64,000 bases of DNA from contig OZ024931.1 of the NCBI GenBank assembly GCA_964017235.1, positions 93,405,721-93,469,720 on the forward strand, given 5' to 3'. The translations under genes and the position numbers were made by a program. Positions 33,301-48,300 of this stretch are shown here, one piece after another; position 1 is the stretch's first letter, and every line of letters starts with the position of its first letter. Below the pieces are notes generated by a model. That model saw only the letters and a list, made by a program, of their open reading frames with translations, searched no databases and was not told the origin of the DNA. Source of the DNA: Sabellastarte sp. h YS-2021. Lineage: Eukaryota > Annelida > Polychaeta > Sabellida > Sabellidae.

Positions 33301-36300
33301 ATTTTCAAAAAATTTTCCCCTCCCCAAAAATGGCGGCCATTTTGAATTTTCGAATTTTTGCCAAAAATGGCAAAACACAAATTTGCTTCTATCTCCTTAA
33401 CCGTGCGAGATAGAGCGATTTCGTCGAAATTTTCGACCCACAGGGTATCTAAGGAATGCAATCTTTGCAATTTTCCAAAAATTTTCCCCTCCCCAAAAAT
33501 GGCGGCCATTTTGAATTTTCGAATTTTTGCCAAAAATGGCAAAACACAAATTTGCTTCTATCTCCTTAACCGTGCGAGATAGAGCGATTTCGTCGAAATT
33601 TTCGACCCACAGGGTATCTAAGGAATGTAATATTTGCAATTTTCAAAAAAATTTCCCCTCCCCAAAAATGGCGGCCATTTTGAATTTTCGAATTTTTGCC
33701 AAAAATGGCAAAACACAAATTTGCTTCTATCTCCTTAACCGTGCGAGATAGAGCGATTTCGGCAAAATTTTCGACCCACAGGGGATCTAAGGAATGCAAT
33801 CTTTGCAATTTTCCAAAAATTTTCCCCTCCCCAAAAATGGCGGCCATTTTGAATTTTCGAATTTTTGCCAAAAATGGCAAAACACAAATTTGCTTCTATC
33901 TCCTTAACCGTGCAAGATAGAGCGATTTCGGCAAAATTTTCGACCCACAGGGGATCTAAGGAATGCAATCTTTGCAATTTTCCAAAAATTTTCCCCTCCC
34001 CAAAAATGGCGGCCATTTTGAATTTTCGAATTTTTGCCAAAAATGGCAAAACACAAATTTGCTTCTATCTCCTTAACCGTGCGAGATAGAGCGATTTCGG
34101 CAAAATTTTCGACCCACAGTATCTAAGGAAATGCAATCTTTGCAATTTTCCAAAAATTTTCCCCTCCCCAAAAAATGGCGGCCATTTTGAATTTTCGAAT
34201 TTTTGCCAAAAATGGCAAAACACAAATTTGCTTCTATCTCCTTAACCGTGCGAGATAGATCGATTTCGTCGAAATTTTCGACCCACAGGGTATCTAAGGA
34301 ATGTAATATTTGCAATTTTCAAAAAAATTTCCCCTCCCCAAAAATGGCGGCCATTTTGAATTTTCGAATTTTTGCCAAAAATGGCAAAACACAAATTTGC
34401 TTCTATCTCCTTAACCGTGCGAGATAGAGCGATTTCGGCAAAATTTTCGACCCACAGGGGATCTAAGGAATGCAATCTTTGCAATTTTCCAAAAAATTTT
34501 CCCCTCCCCAAAAATGGCGGCCATTTTGAATTTTCGAATTTTTGCCAAAAATGGCAAAACACAAATTTGCTTCTATCTCCTTAACCGTGCGAGATAGAGC
34601 GATTTCGTCGAAATTTTCGACCCACAGGGTATCTAAGGAATGTAATATTTGCAATTTTCAAAAAAATTTCCCCTCCCCAAAAATGGCGGCCATTTTGAAT
34701 TTTCGAATTTTTGCCAAAAATGGCAAAACACAAATTTGCTTCTATCTCCTTAACCGTGCGAGATAGAGCGATTTCGGCGAAATTTTCGACCCACAGGGGA
34801 TCTAAGGAATGCAATCTTTGCAATTTTCCAAAAATTTTCCCCTCCCCAAAAATGGCGGCCATTTTGAATTTTCGAATTTTTGCCAAAAATGGCAAAACAC
34901 AAATTTGCTTCTATCTCCTTAACCGTGCGAGATAGAGCGATTTCGGCAAAATTTTCGACCCACAGGGGATCTAAGGAATGCAATCTTTGCAATTTTCCAA
35001 AAATTTTCCCCTCCCCAAAAATGGCGGCCATTTTGAATTTTCGAATTTTTGCCAAAAATGGCAAAACACAAATTTGCTTCTATCTCCTTAACCGTGCGAG
35101 ATAGAGCGATTTCGGCAAAATTTTCGACCCACAGGGTATCTAAGGAATGCAATCTTTGCAATTTTCCAAAAATTTTCCCCTCCCCAAAAATGGCGGCCAT
35201 TTTGAATTTTCGAATTTTTGCCAAAAATGGCAAAACACAAATTTGCTTCTATCTCCTTAACCGTGCGAGATAGAGCGATTTCGTCGAAATTTTCGACCCA
35301 CAGGGTATCTAAGGAATGTAATATTTGCAATTTTCAAAAAAATTTCCCCTCCCCAAAAATGGCGGCCATTTTGAATTTTCGAATTTTTGCCAAAAATGGC
35401 AAAACACAAATTTGCTTCTATCTCCTTAACCGTGCGAGATAGAGCGATTTCGGCAAAATTTTCGACCCACAGGGTATCTAAGGAATGTAATATTTGCAAT
35501 TTTCAAAAAAATTTCCCCTCCCCAAAAATGGCGGCCATTTTGAATTTTCGAATTTTTGCCAAAAATGGCAAAACACAAATTTGCTTCTATCTCCTTAACC
35601 GTGCGAGATAGAGCGATTTCGGCGAAATTTTCCATCCACAGGGGATCTAAGGAATGCAATCTTTGCAATTTTCCAAAAATTTTCCCCTCCCCAAAAATGG
35701 CGGCCATTTTGAATTTTCGAATTTTTGCCAAAAATGGCAAAACACTAATTTGCTTCTATCTCCTTAACCGTGCGAGATAGAGCGATTTCGGCAAAATTTT
35801 CGACACACAGGGTATCTAAGCAATGCAATCTTTGCAATTTTCAAAATATTTTCCCCTCCCCAAAAATGGCGGCCATTTTGAATTTTTGCCAAAAATGGCA
35901 AAACACAAATTTGCTTCTATCTCCTTAACCGTGCGAGATAGAGCGATTTCGTCGAAATTTTCGACCCACAGGGTATCTAAGGAATGTAATATTTGCAATT
36001 TTCAAAAAATTTTCCCCTCCCCAAAAATGGCGGCCATTTTGAATTTTCGAATTTTTGCCAAAAATGGCAAAACACAAATTTGCTTCTATCTCCTTAACCG
36101 TGCGAGATAGAGCGATTTCGTCGAAATTTTCGACCCACAGGGTATCTAAGGAATGCAATCTTTGCAATTTTCCAAAAATTTTCCCCTCCCCAAAAATGGC
36201 GGCCATTTTGAATTTTCGAATTTTTGCCAAAAATGGCAAAACACAAATTTGCTTCTATCTCCTTAACCGTGCGAGATAGAGCGATTTCGTCGAAATTTTC

Positions 36301-39300
36301 GACCCACAGGGTATCTAAGGAATGTAATATTTGCAATTTTCAAAAAAATTTCCCCTCCCCAAAAATGGCGGCCATTTTGAATTTTCGAATTTTTGCCAAA
36401 AATGGCAAAACACAAATTTGCTTCTATCTCCTTAACCGTGCGAGATAGAGCGATTTCGGCAAAATTTTCGACCCACAGGGGATCTAAGGAATGCAATCTT
36501 TGCAATTTTCCAAAAATTTTCCCCTCCCCAAAAATGGCGGCCATTTTGAATTTTCGAATTTTTGCCAAAAATGGCAAAACACAAATTTGCTTCTATCTCC
36601 TTAACCATGCAAGATAGAGCGATTTCGGCAAAATTTTCGACCCACAGGGGATCTAAGGAATGCAATCTTTGCAATTTTCCAAAAATTTTCCCCTCCCCAA
36701 AAATGGCGGCCATTTTGAATTTTCGAATTTTTGCCAAAAATGGCAAAACACAAATTTGCTTCTATCTCCTTAACCGTGCGAGATAGAGCGATTTCGGCAA
36801 AATTTTCGACCCACAGGGTATCTAAGGAATGCAATCTTTGCAATTTTCCAAAAATTTTCCCCTCCCCAAAAATGGCGGCCATTTTGAATTTTCGAATTTT
36901 TGCCAAAAATGGCAAAACACAAATTTGCTTCTATCTCCTTAACCGTGCGAGATAGAGCGATTTCGTCGAAATTTTCGACCCACAGGGTATCTAAGGAATG
37001 TAATATTTGCAATTTTCAAAAAAATTTCCCCTCCCCAAAAATGGCGGCCATTTTGAATTTTCGAATTTTTGCCAAAAATGGCAAAACACAAATTTGCTTC
37101 TATCTCCTTAACCGTGCGAGATAGAGCGATTTCGGCAAAATTTTCGACCCACAGGGGATCTAAGGAATGCAATCTTTGCAATTTTCCAAAAATTTTCCCC
37201 TCCCCAAAAATGGCGGCCATTTTGAATTTTCGAATTTTTGCCAAAAATGGCAAAACACAAATTTGCTTCTATCTCCTTAACCGTGCGAGATAGAGCGATT
37301 TCGTCGAAATTTTCGACCCACAGGGTATCTAAGGAATGTAATATTTGCAATTTTCAAAAAAATTTCCCCTCCCCAAAAATGGCGGCCATTTTGAATTTTC
37401 GAATTTTTGCCAAAAATGGCAAAACACAAATTTGCTTCTATCTCCTTAACCGTGCGAGATAGAGCGATTTCGGCAAAATTTTCGACCCACAGGGGATCTA
37501 AGAAATGCAATCTTTGCAATTTTCCAAAAATTTTCCCCTCCCCAAAAATGGCGGCCATTTTGAATTTTCGAATTTTTGCCAAAAATGGCAAAACACAAAT
37601 TTGCTTCTATCTCCTTAACCGTGCGAGATAGAGCGATTTCGGCAAAATTTTCGACCCACAGGGGATCTAAGGAATGCAATCTTTGCAATTTTCCAAAAAT
37701 TTTCCCCTCCCCAAAAATGGCGGCCATTTTGAATTTTCGAATTTTTGCCAAAAATGGCAAAACACAAATTTGCTTCTATCTCCTTAACCGTGCGAGATAG
37801 AGCGATTTCGGCAAAATTTTCGACCCACAGGGTATCTAAGGAATGCAATCTTTGCAATTTTCCAAAAATTTTCCCCTCCCCAAAAATGGCGGCCATTTTG
37901 AATTTTCGAATTTTTGCCAAAAATGGCAAAACACAAATTTGCTTCTATCTCCTTAACCGTGCGAGATAGAGCGATTTCGTCGAAATTTTCGACCCACAGG
38001 GTATCTAAGGAATGTAATATTTGCAATTTTCAAAAAAATTTCCCCTCCCCAAAAATGGCGGCCATTTTGAATTTTCGAATTTTTGCCAAAAATGGCAAAA
38101 CACAAATTTGCTTCTATCTCCTTAACCGTGCGAGATAGAGCGATTTCGGCAAAATTTTCGACCCACAGGGTATCTAAGGAATGTAATATTTGCAATTTTC
38201 AAAAAAATTTCCCCTCCCCAAAAATGGCGGCCATTTTGAATTTTCGAATTTTTGCCAAAAATGGCAAAACACAAATTTGCTTCTATCTCCTTAACCGTGC
38301 GAGATAGAGCGATTTCGGCAAAATTTTCGACCCACAGGGGATCTAAGGAATGCAATCTTTGCAATTTTCCAAAAATTTTCCCCTCCCCAAAAATGGCGGC
38401 CATTTTGAATTTTCGAATTTTTGCCAAAAATGGCAAAACACTAATTTGCTTCTATCTCCTTAACCGTGCGAGATAGAGCGATTTCGGCAAAATTTTCGAC
38501 ACACAGGGTATCTAAGCAATGCAATCTTTGCAATTTTCAAAATATTTTCCCCTCCCCAAAAATGGCGGCCATTTTGAATTTTTGCCAAAAATGGCAAAAC
38601 ACAAATTTGCTTCTATCTCCTTAACCGTGCGAGATAGAGCGATTTCGTCGAAATTTTCGACCCACAGGGTATCTAAGGAATGCAATCTTTGCAATTTTCC
38701 AAAAATTTTCCCCTCCCCAAAAATGGCGGCCATTTTGAATTTTCGAATTTTTGCCAAAAATGGCAAAACACAAATTTGCTTCTATCTCCTTAACCGTGCG
38801 AGATAGAGCGATTTCGTCGAAATTTTCGACCCACAGGGTATCTAAGGAATGTAATATTTGCAATTTTCAAAAAAATTTCCCCTCCCCAAAAATGGCGGCC
38901 ATTTTGAATTTTCGAATTTTTGCCAAAAATGGCAAAACACAAATTTGCTTCTATCTCCTTAACCGTGCGAGATAGAGCGATTTCGGCAAAATTTTCGACC
39001 CACAGGGGATCTAAGGAATGCAATCTTTGCAATTTTCCAAAAATTTTCCCCTCCCCAAAAATGGCGGCCATTTTGAATTTTCGAATTTTTGCCAAAAATG
39101 GCAAAACACAAATTTGCTTCTATCTCCTTAACCGTGCGAGATAGAGCGATTTCGGCAAAATTTTCGACCCACAGGGGATCTAAGGAATGCAATCTTTGCA
39201 ATTTTCCAAAAATTTTCCCCTCCCCAAAAATGGCGGCCATTTTGAATTTTCGAATTTTTGCCAAAAATGGCAAAACACAAATTTGCTTCTATCTCCTTAA

Positions 39301-42300
39301 CCGTGCGAGATAGAGCGATTTCGTCGAAATTTTCGACCCACAGGGTATCTAAGGAATGTAATATTTGCAATTTTCAAAAAAATTTCCCCTCCCCAAAAAT
39401 GGCGGCCATTTTGAATTTTCGAATTTTTGCCAAAAATGGCAAAACACAAATTTGCTTCTATCTCCTTAACCGTGCGAGATAGAGCGATTTCGGCAAAATT
39501 TTCGACCCACAGGGGATCTAAGGAATGCAATCTTTGCAATTTTCCAAAAATTTTCCCCTCCCCAAAAATGGCGGCCATTTTGAATTTTCGAATTTTTGCC
39601 AAAAATGGCAAAACACTAATTTGCTTCTATCTCCTTAACCGTGCGAGATAGAGCGATTTCGGCAAAATTTTCGACACACAGGGTATCTAAGCAATGCAAT
39701 CTTTGCAATTTTCAAAATATTTTCCCCTCCCCAAAAATGGCGGCCATTTTGAATTTTTGCCAAAAATGGCAAAACACAAATTTGCTTCTATCTCCTTAAC
39801 CGTGCGAGATAGAGCGATTTCGTCGAAATTTTCGACCCACAGGGTATCTAAGGAATGTAATATTTGCAATTTTCAAAAAATTTTCCCCTCCCCAAAAATG
39901 GCGGCCATTTTGAATTTTCGAATTTTTGCCAAAAATGGCAAAACACAAATTTGCTTCTATCTCCTTAACCGTGCGAGATAGAGCGATTTCGTCGAAATTT
40001 TCGACCCACAGGGTATCTAAGGAATGCAATCTTTGCAATTTTCCAAAAATTTTCCCCTCCCCAAAAATGGCGGCCATTTTGAATTTTCGAATTTTTGCCA
40101 AAAATGGCAAAACACAAATTTGCTTCTATCTCCTTAACCGTGCGAGATAGAGCGATTTCGTCGAAATTTTCGACCCACAGGGTATCTAAGGAATGTAATA
40201 TTTGCAATTTTCAAAAAAATTTCCCCTCCCCAAAAATGGCGGCCATTTTGAATTTTCGAATTTTTGCCAAAAATGGCAAAACACAAATTTGCTTCTATCT
40301 CCTTAACCGTGCGAGATAGAGCGATTTCGGCAAAATTTTCGACCCACAGGGGATCTAAGGAATGCAATCTTTGCAATTTTCCAAAAATTTTCCCCTCCCC
40401 AAAAATGGCGGCCATTTTGAATTTTCGAATTTTTGCCAAAAATGGCAAAACACAAATTTGCTTCTATCTCCTTAACCGTGCAAGATAGAGCGATTTCGGC
40501 AAAATTTTCGACCCACAGGGGATCTAAGGAATGCAATCTTTGCAATTTTCCAAAAATTTTCCCCTCCCCAAAAATGGCGGCCATTTTGAATTTTCGAATT
40601 TTTGCCAAAAATGGCAAAACACAAATTTGCTTCTATCTCCTTAACCGTGCGAGATAGAGCGATTTCGGCAAAATTTTCGACCCACAGGGTATCTAAGGAA
40701 TGCAATCTTTGCAATTTTCCAAAAATTTTCCCCTCCCCAAAAATGGCGGCCATTTTGAATTTTCGAATTTTTGCCAAAAATGGCAAAACACAAATTTGCT
40801 TCTATCTCCTTAACCGTGCGAGATAGATCGATTTCGTCGAAATTTTCGACCCACAGGGTATCTAAGGAATGTAATATTTGCAATTTTCAAAAAAATTTCC
40901 CCTCCCCAAAAATGGCGGCCATTTTGAATTTTCGAATTTTTGCCAAAAATGGCAAAACACAAATTTGCTTCTATCTCCTTAACCGTGCGAGATAGAGCGA
41001 TTTCGGCAAAATTTTCGACCCACAGGGGATCTAAGGAATGCAATCTTTGCAATTTTCCAAAAATTTTCCCCTCCCCAAAAATGGCGGCCATTTTGAATTT
41101 TCGAATTTTTGCCAAAAGTGGCAAAACACAAATTTGCTTCTATCTCCTTAACCGTGCGAGATAGAGCGATTTCGTCGAAATTTTCGACCCACAGGGTATC
41201 TAAGGAATGTAATATTTGCAATTTTCAAAAAAATTTCCCCTCCCCAAAAATGGCGGCCATTTTGAATTTTCGAATTTTTGCCAAAAATGGCAAAACACAA
41301 ATTTGCTTCTATCTCCTTAACCGTGCGAGATAGAGCGATTTCGGCGAAATTTTCGACCCACAGGGGATCTAAGGAATGCAATCTTTGCAATTTTCCAAAA
41401 ATTTTCCCCTCCCCAAAAATGGCGGCCATTTTGAATTTTCGAATTTTTGCCAAAAATGGCAAAACACAAATTTGCTTCTATCTCCTTAACCGTGCGAGAT
41501 AGAGCGATTTCGGCAAAATTTTCGACCCACAGGGGATCTAAGGAATGCAATCTTTGCAATTTTCCAAAAATTTTCCCCTCCCCAAAAATGGCGGCCATTT
41601 TGAATTTTCGAATTTTTGCCAAAAATGGCAAAACACAAATTTGCTTCTATCTCCTTAACCGTGCGAGATAGAGCGATTTCGGCAAAATTTTCGACCCACA
41701 GGGTATCTAAGGAATGCAATCTTTGCAATTTTCCAAAAATTTTCCCCTCCCCAAAAATGGCGGCCATTTTGAATTTTCGAATTTTTGCCAAAAATGGCAA
41801 AACACAAATTTGCTTCTATCTCCTTAACCGTGCGAGATAGAGCGATTTCGTCGAAATTTTCGACCCACAGGGTATCTAAGGAATGTAATATTTGCAATTT
41901 TCAAAAAAATTTCCCCTCCCCAAAAATGGCGGCCATTTTGAATTTTCGAATTTTTGCCAAAAATGGCAAAACACAAATTTGCTTCTATCTCCTTAACCGT
42001 GCGAGATAGAGCGATTTCGGCAAAATTTTCGACCCACAGGGGATCTAAGGAATGCAATCTTTGCAATTTTCCAAAAATTTTCCCCTCCCCAAAAATGGCG
42101 GCCATTTTGAATTTTCGAATTTTTGCCAAAAATGGCAAAACACAAATTTGCTTCTATCTCCTTAACCGTGCGAGATAGAGCGATTTCGGCGAAATTTTCC
42201 ATCCACAGGGGATCTAAGGAATGCAATCTTTGCAATTTTCCAAAAATTTTCCCCTCCCCAAAAATGGCGGCCATTTTGAATTTTCGAATTTTTGCCAAAA

Positions 42301-45300
42301 ATGGCAAAACACTAATTTGCTTCTATCTCCTTAACCGTGCGAGATAGAGCGATTTCGGCAAAATTTTCGACACACAGGGTATCTAAGCAATGCAATCTTT
42401 GCAATTTTCAAAATATTTTCCCCTCCCCAAAAATGGCGGCCATTTTGAATTTTTGCCAAAAATGGCAAAACACAAATTTGCTTCTATCTCCTTAACCGTG
42501 CGAGATAGAGCGATTTCGTCGAAATTTTCGACCCACAGGGTATCTAAGGAATGTAATATTTGCAATTTTCAAAAAATTTTCCCCTCCCCAAAAATGGCGG
42601 CCATTTTGAATTTTCGAATTTTTGCCAAAAATGGCAAAACACAAATTTGCTTCTATCTCCTTAACCGTGCGAGATAGAGCGATTTCGTCGAAATTTTCGA
42701 CCCACAGGGTATCTAAGGAATGCAATCTTTGCAATTTTCCAAAAATTTTCCCCTCCCCAAAAATGGCGGCCATTTTGAATTTTCGAATTTTTGCCAAAAA
42801 TGGCAAAACACAAATTTGCTTCTATCTCCTTAACCGTGCGAGATAGAGCGATTTCGTCGAAATTTTCGACCCACAGGGTATCTAAGGAATGTAATATTTG
42901 CAATTTTCAAAAAAATTTCCCCTCCCCAAAAATGGCGGCCATTTTGAATTTTCGAATTTTTGCCAAAAATGGCAAAACACAAATTTGCTTCTATCTCCTT
43001 AACCGTGCGAGATAGAGCGATTTCGGCAAAATTTTCGACCCACAGGGGATCTAAGGAATGCAATCTTTGCAATTTTCCAAAAATTTTCCCCTCCCCAAAA
43101 ATGGCGGCCATTTTGAATTTTCGAATTTTTGCCAAAAATGGCAAAACACAAATTTGCTTCTATCTCCTTAACCATGCAAGATAGAGCGATTTCGGCAAAA
43201 TTTTCGACCCACAGGGGATCTAAGGAATGCAATCTTTGCAATTTTCCAAAAATTTTCCCCTCCCCAAAAATGGCGGCCATTTTGAATTTTCGAATTTTTG
43301 CCAAAAATGGCAAAACACAAATTTGCTTCTATCTCCTTAACCGTGCGAGATAGAGCGATTTCGGCAAAATTTTCGACCCACAGGGTATCTAAGGAATGCA
43401 ATCTTTGCAATTTTCCAAAAATTTTCCCCTCCCCAAAAATGGCGGCCATTTTGAATTTTCGAATTTTTGCCAAAAATGGCAAAACACAAATTTGCTTCTA
43501 TCTCCTTAACCGTGCGAGATAGAGCGATTTCGTCGAAATTTTCGACCCACAGGGTATCTAAGGAATGTAATATTTGCAATTTTCAAAAAAATTTCCCCTC
43601 CCCAAAAATGGCGGCCATTTTGAATTTTCGAATTTTTGCCAAAAATGGCAAAACACAAATTTGCTTCTATCTCCTTAACCGTGCGAGATAGAGCGATTTC
43701 GGCAAAATTTTCGACCCACAGGGGATCTAAGGAATGCAATCTTTGCAATTTTCCAAAAATTTTCCCCTCCCCAAAAATGGCGGCCATTTTGAATTTTCGA
43801 ATTTTTGCCAAAAATGGCAAAACACAAATTTGCTTCTATCTCCTTAACCGTGCGAGATAGAGCGATTTCGTCGAAATTTTCGACCCACAGGGTATCTAAG
43901 GAATGTAATATTTGCAATTTTCAAAAAAATTTCCCCTCCCCAAAAATGGCGGCCATTTTGAATTTTCGAATTTTTGCCAAAAATGGCAAAACACAAATTT
44001 GCTTCTATCTCCTTAACCGTGCGAGATAGAGCGATTTCGGCAAAATTTTCGACCCACAGGGGATCTAAGAAATGCAATCTTTGCAATTTTCCAAAAATTT
44101 TCCCCTCCCCAAAAATGGCGGCCATTTTGAATTTTCGAATTTTTGCCAAAAATGGCAAAACACAAATTTGCTTCTATCTCCTTAACCGTGCGAGATAGAG
44201 CGATTTCGGCAAAATTTTCGACCCACAGGGGATCTAAGGAATGCAATCTTTGCAATTTTCCAAAAATTTTCCCCTCCCCAAAAATGGCGGCCATTTTGAA
44301 TTTTCGAATTTTTGCCAAAAATGGCAAAACACAAATTTGCTTCTATCTCCTTAACCGTGCGAGATAGAGCGATTTCGGCAAAATTTTCGACCCACAGGGT
44401 ATCTAAGGAATGCAATCTTTGCAATTTTCCAAAAATTTTCCCCTCCCCAAAAATGGCGGCCATTTTGAATTTTCGAATTTTTGCCAAAAATGGCAAAACA
44501 CAAATTTGCTTCTATCTCCTTAACCGTGCGAGATAGAGCGATTTCGTCGAAATTTTCGACCCACAGGGTATCTAAGGAATGTAATATTTGCAATTTTCAA
44601 AAAAATTTCCCCTCCCCAAAAATGGCGGCCATTTTGAATTTTCGAATTTTTGCCAAAAATGGCAAAACACAAATTTGCTTCTATCTCCTTAACCGTGCGA
44701 GATAGAGCGATTTCGGCAAAATTTTCGACCCACAGGGTATCTAAGGAATGTAATATTTGCAATTTTCAAAAAAATTTCCCCTCCCCAAAAATGGCGGCCA
44801 TTTTGAATTTTCGAATTTTTGCCAAAAATGGCAAAACACAAATTTGCTTCTATCTCCTTAACCGTGCGAGATAGAGCGATTTCGGCGAAATTTTCCATCC
44901 ACAGGGGATCTAAGGAATGCAATCTTTGCAATTTTCCAAAAATTTTCCCCTCCCCAAAAATGGCGGCCATTTTGAATTTTCGAATTTTTGCCAAAAATGG
45001 CAAAACACTAATTTGCTTCTATCTCCTTAACCGTGCGAGATAGAGCGATTTCGGCAAAATTTTCGACACACAGGGTATCTAAGCAATGCAATCTTTGCAA
45101 TTTTCAAAATATTTTCCCCTCCCCAAAAATGGCGGCCATTTTGAATTTTTGCCAAAAATGGCAAAACACAAATTTGCTTCTATCTCCTTAACCGTGCGAG
45201 ATAGAGCGATTTCGTCGAAATTTTCGACCCACAGGGTATCTAAGGAATGTAATATTTGCAATTTTCAAAAAATTTTCCCCTCCCCAAAAATGGCGGCCAT

Positions 45301-48300
45301 TTTGAATTTTCGAATTTTTGCCAAAAATGGCAAAACACAAATTTGCTTCTATCTCCTTAACCGTGCGAGATAGAGCGATTTCGTCGAAATTTTCGACCCA
45401 CAGGGTATCTAAGGAATGCAATCTTTGCAATTTTCCAAAAATTTTCCCCTCCCCAAAAATGGCGGCCATTTTGAATTTTCGAATTTTTGCCAAAAATGGC
45501 AAAACACAAATTTGCTTCTATCTCCTTAACCGTGCGAGATAGAGCGATTTCGGCAAAATTTTCGACCCACAGGGGATCTAAGGAATGCAATCTTTGCAAT
45601 TTTCCAAAAATTTTCCCCTCCCCAAAAATGGCGGCCATTTTGAATTTTCGAATTTTTGCCAAAAATGGCAAAACACAAATTTGCTTCTATCTCCTTAACC
45701 GTGCGAGATAGAGCGATTTCGGCAAAATTTTCGACCCACAGGGGATCTAAGGAATGCAATCTTTGCAATTTTCCAAAAATTTTCCCCTCCCCAAAAATGG
45801 CGGCCATTTTGAATTTTCGAATTTTTGCCAAAAATGGCAAAACACAAATTTGCTTCTATCTCCTTAACCGTGCGAGATAGAGCGATTTCGTCGAAATTTT
45901 CGACCCACAGGGTATCTAAGGAATGTAATATTTGCAATTTTCAAAAAAATTTCCCCTCCCCAAAAATGGCGGCCATTTTGAATTTTCGAATTTTTGCCAA
46001 AAATGGCAAAACACAAATTTGCTTCTATCTCCTTAACCGTGCGAGATAGAGCGATTTCGGCAAAATTTTCGACCCACAGGGGATCTAAGGAATGCAATCT
46101 TTGCAATTTTCCAAAAATTTTCCCCTCCCCAAAAATGGCGGCCATTTTGAATTTTCGAATTTTTGCCAAAAATGGCAAAACACTAATTTGCTTCTATCTC
46201 CTTAACCGTGCGAGATAGAGCGATTTCGGCAAAATTTTAGACGCACAGGGTATCTAAGCAATGCAATCTTTGCAATTTTCAAAATATTTTCCCCTCCCCA
46301 AAAATGGCGGCCATTTTGAATTTTCGAATTTTTGCCAAAAATGGCAAAACACAAATTTGCTTCTATCTCCTTAACCGTGCGAGATAGAGCGATTTCGTCG
46401 AAATTTTCGACCCACAGGGTATCTAAGGAATGTAATATTTGCAATTTTCAAAAAAATTTCCCCTCCCCAAAAATGGCGGCCATTTTGAATTTTCGAATTT
46501 TTGCCAAAAATGGCAAAACACAAATTTGCTTCTATCTCCTTAACCGTGCGAGATAGAGCGATTTCGGCAAAATTTTCGACCCACAGGGGATCTAAGGAAT
46601 GCAATCTTTGCAATTTTCCAAAAATTTTCCCCTCCCCAAAAATGGCGGCCATTTTGAATTTTCGAATTTTTGCCAAAAATGGCAAAACACAAATTTGCTT
46701 CTATCTCCTTAACCGTGCGAGATAGAGCGATTTCGTCGAAATTTTCGACCCACAGGGTATCTAAGGAATGTAATATTTGCAATTTTCAAAAAAATTTCCC
46801 CTCCCCAAAAATGGCGGCCATTTTGAATTTTCGAATTTTTGCCAAAAATGGCAAAACACAAATTTGCTTCTATCTCCTTAACCGTGCGAGATAGAGCGAT
46901 TTCGGCAAAATTTTCGACCCACAGGGGATCTAAGAAATGCAATCTTTGCAATTTTCCAAAAATTTTCCCCTCCCCAAAAATGGCGGCCATTTTGAATTTT
47001 CGAATTTTTGCCAAAAATGGCAAAACACAAATTTGCTTCTATCTCCTTAACCGTGCGAGATAGAGCGATTTCGGCAAAATTTTCGACCCACAGGGGATCT
47101 AAGGAATGCAATCTTTGCAATTTTCCAAAAATTTTCCCCTCCCCAAAAATGGCGGCCATTTTGAATTTTCGAATTTTTGCCAAAAATGGCAAAACACAAA
47201 TTTGCTTCTATCTCCTTAACCGTGCGAGATAGAGCGATTTCGGCAAAATTTTCGACCCACAGGGTATCTAAGGAATGCAATCTTTGCAATTTTCCAAAAA
47301 TTTTCCCCTCCCCAAAAATGGCGGCCATTTTGAATTTTCGAATTTTTGCCAAAAATGGCAAAACACAAATTTGCTTCTATCTCCTTAACCGTGCGAGATA
47401 GAGCGATTTCGTCGAAATTTTCGACCCACAGGGTATCTAAGGAATGTAATATTTGCAATTTTCAAAAAAATTTCCCCTCCCCAAAAATGGCGGCCATTTT
47501 GAATTTTCGAATTTTTGCCAAAAATGGCAAAACACAAATTTGCTTCTATCTCCTTAACCGTGCGAGATAGAGCGATTTCGGCAAAATTTTCGACCCACAG
47601 GGTATCTAAGGAATGTAATATTTGCAATTTTCAAAAAAATTTCCCCTCCCCAAAAATGGCGGCCATTTTGAATTTTCGAATTTTTGCCAAAAATGGCAAA
47701 ACACAAATTTGCTTCTATCTCCTTAACCGTGCGAGATAGAGCGATTTCGGCGAAATTTTCCATCCACAGGGGATCTAAGGAATGCAATCTTTGCAATTTT
47801 CCAAAAATTTTCCCCTCCCCAAAAATGGCGGCCATTTTGAATTTTCGAATTTTTGCCAAAAATGGCAAAACACTAATTTGCTTCTATCTCCTTAACCGTG
47901 CGAGATAGAGCGATTTCGGCAAAATTTTCGACACACAGGGTATCTAAGCAATGCAATCTTTGCAATTTTCAAAATATTTTCCCCTCCCCAAAAATGGCGG
48001 CCATTTTGAATTTTTGCCAAAAATGGCAAAACACAAATTTGCTTCTATCTCCTTAACCGTGCGAGATAGAGCGATTTCGTCGAAATTTTCGACCCACAGG
48101 GTATCTAAGGAATGTAATATTTGCAATTTTCAAAAAATTTTCCCCTCCCCAAAAATGGCGGCCATTTTGAATTTTCGAATTTTTGCCAAAAATGGCAAAA
48201 CACAAATTTGCTTCTATCTCCTTAACCGTGCGAGATAGAGCGATTTCGTCGAAATTTTCGACCCACAGGGTATCTAAGGAATGCAATCTTTGCAATTTTC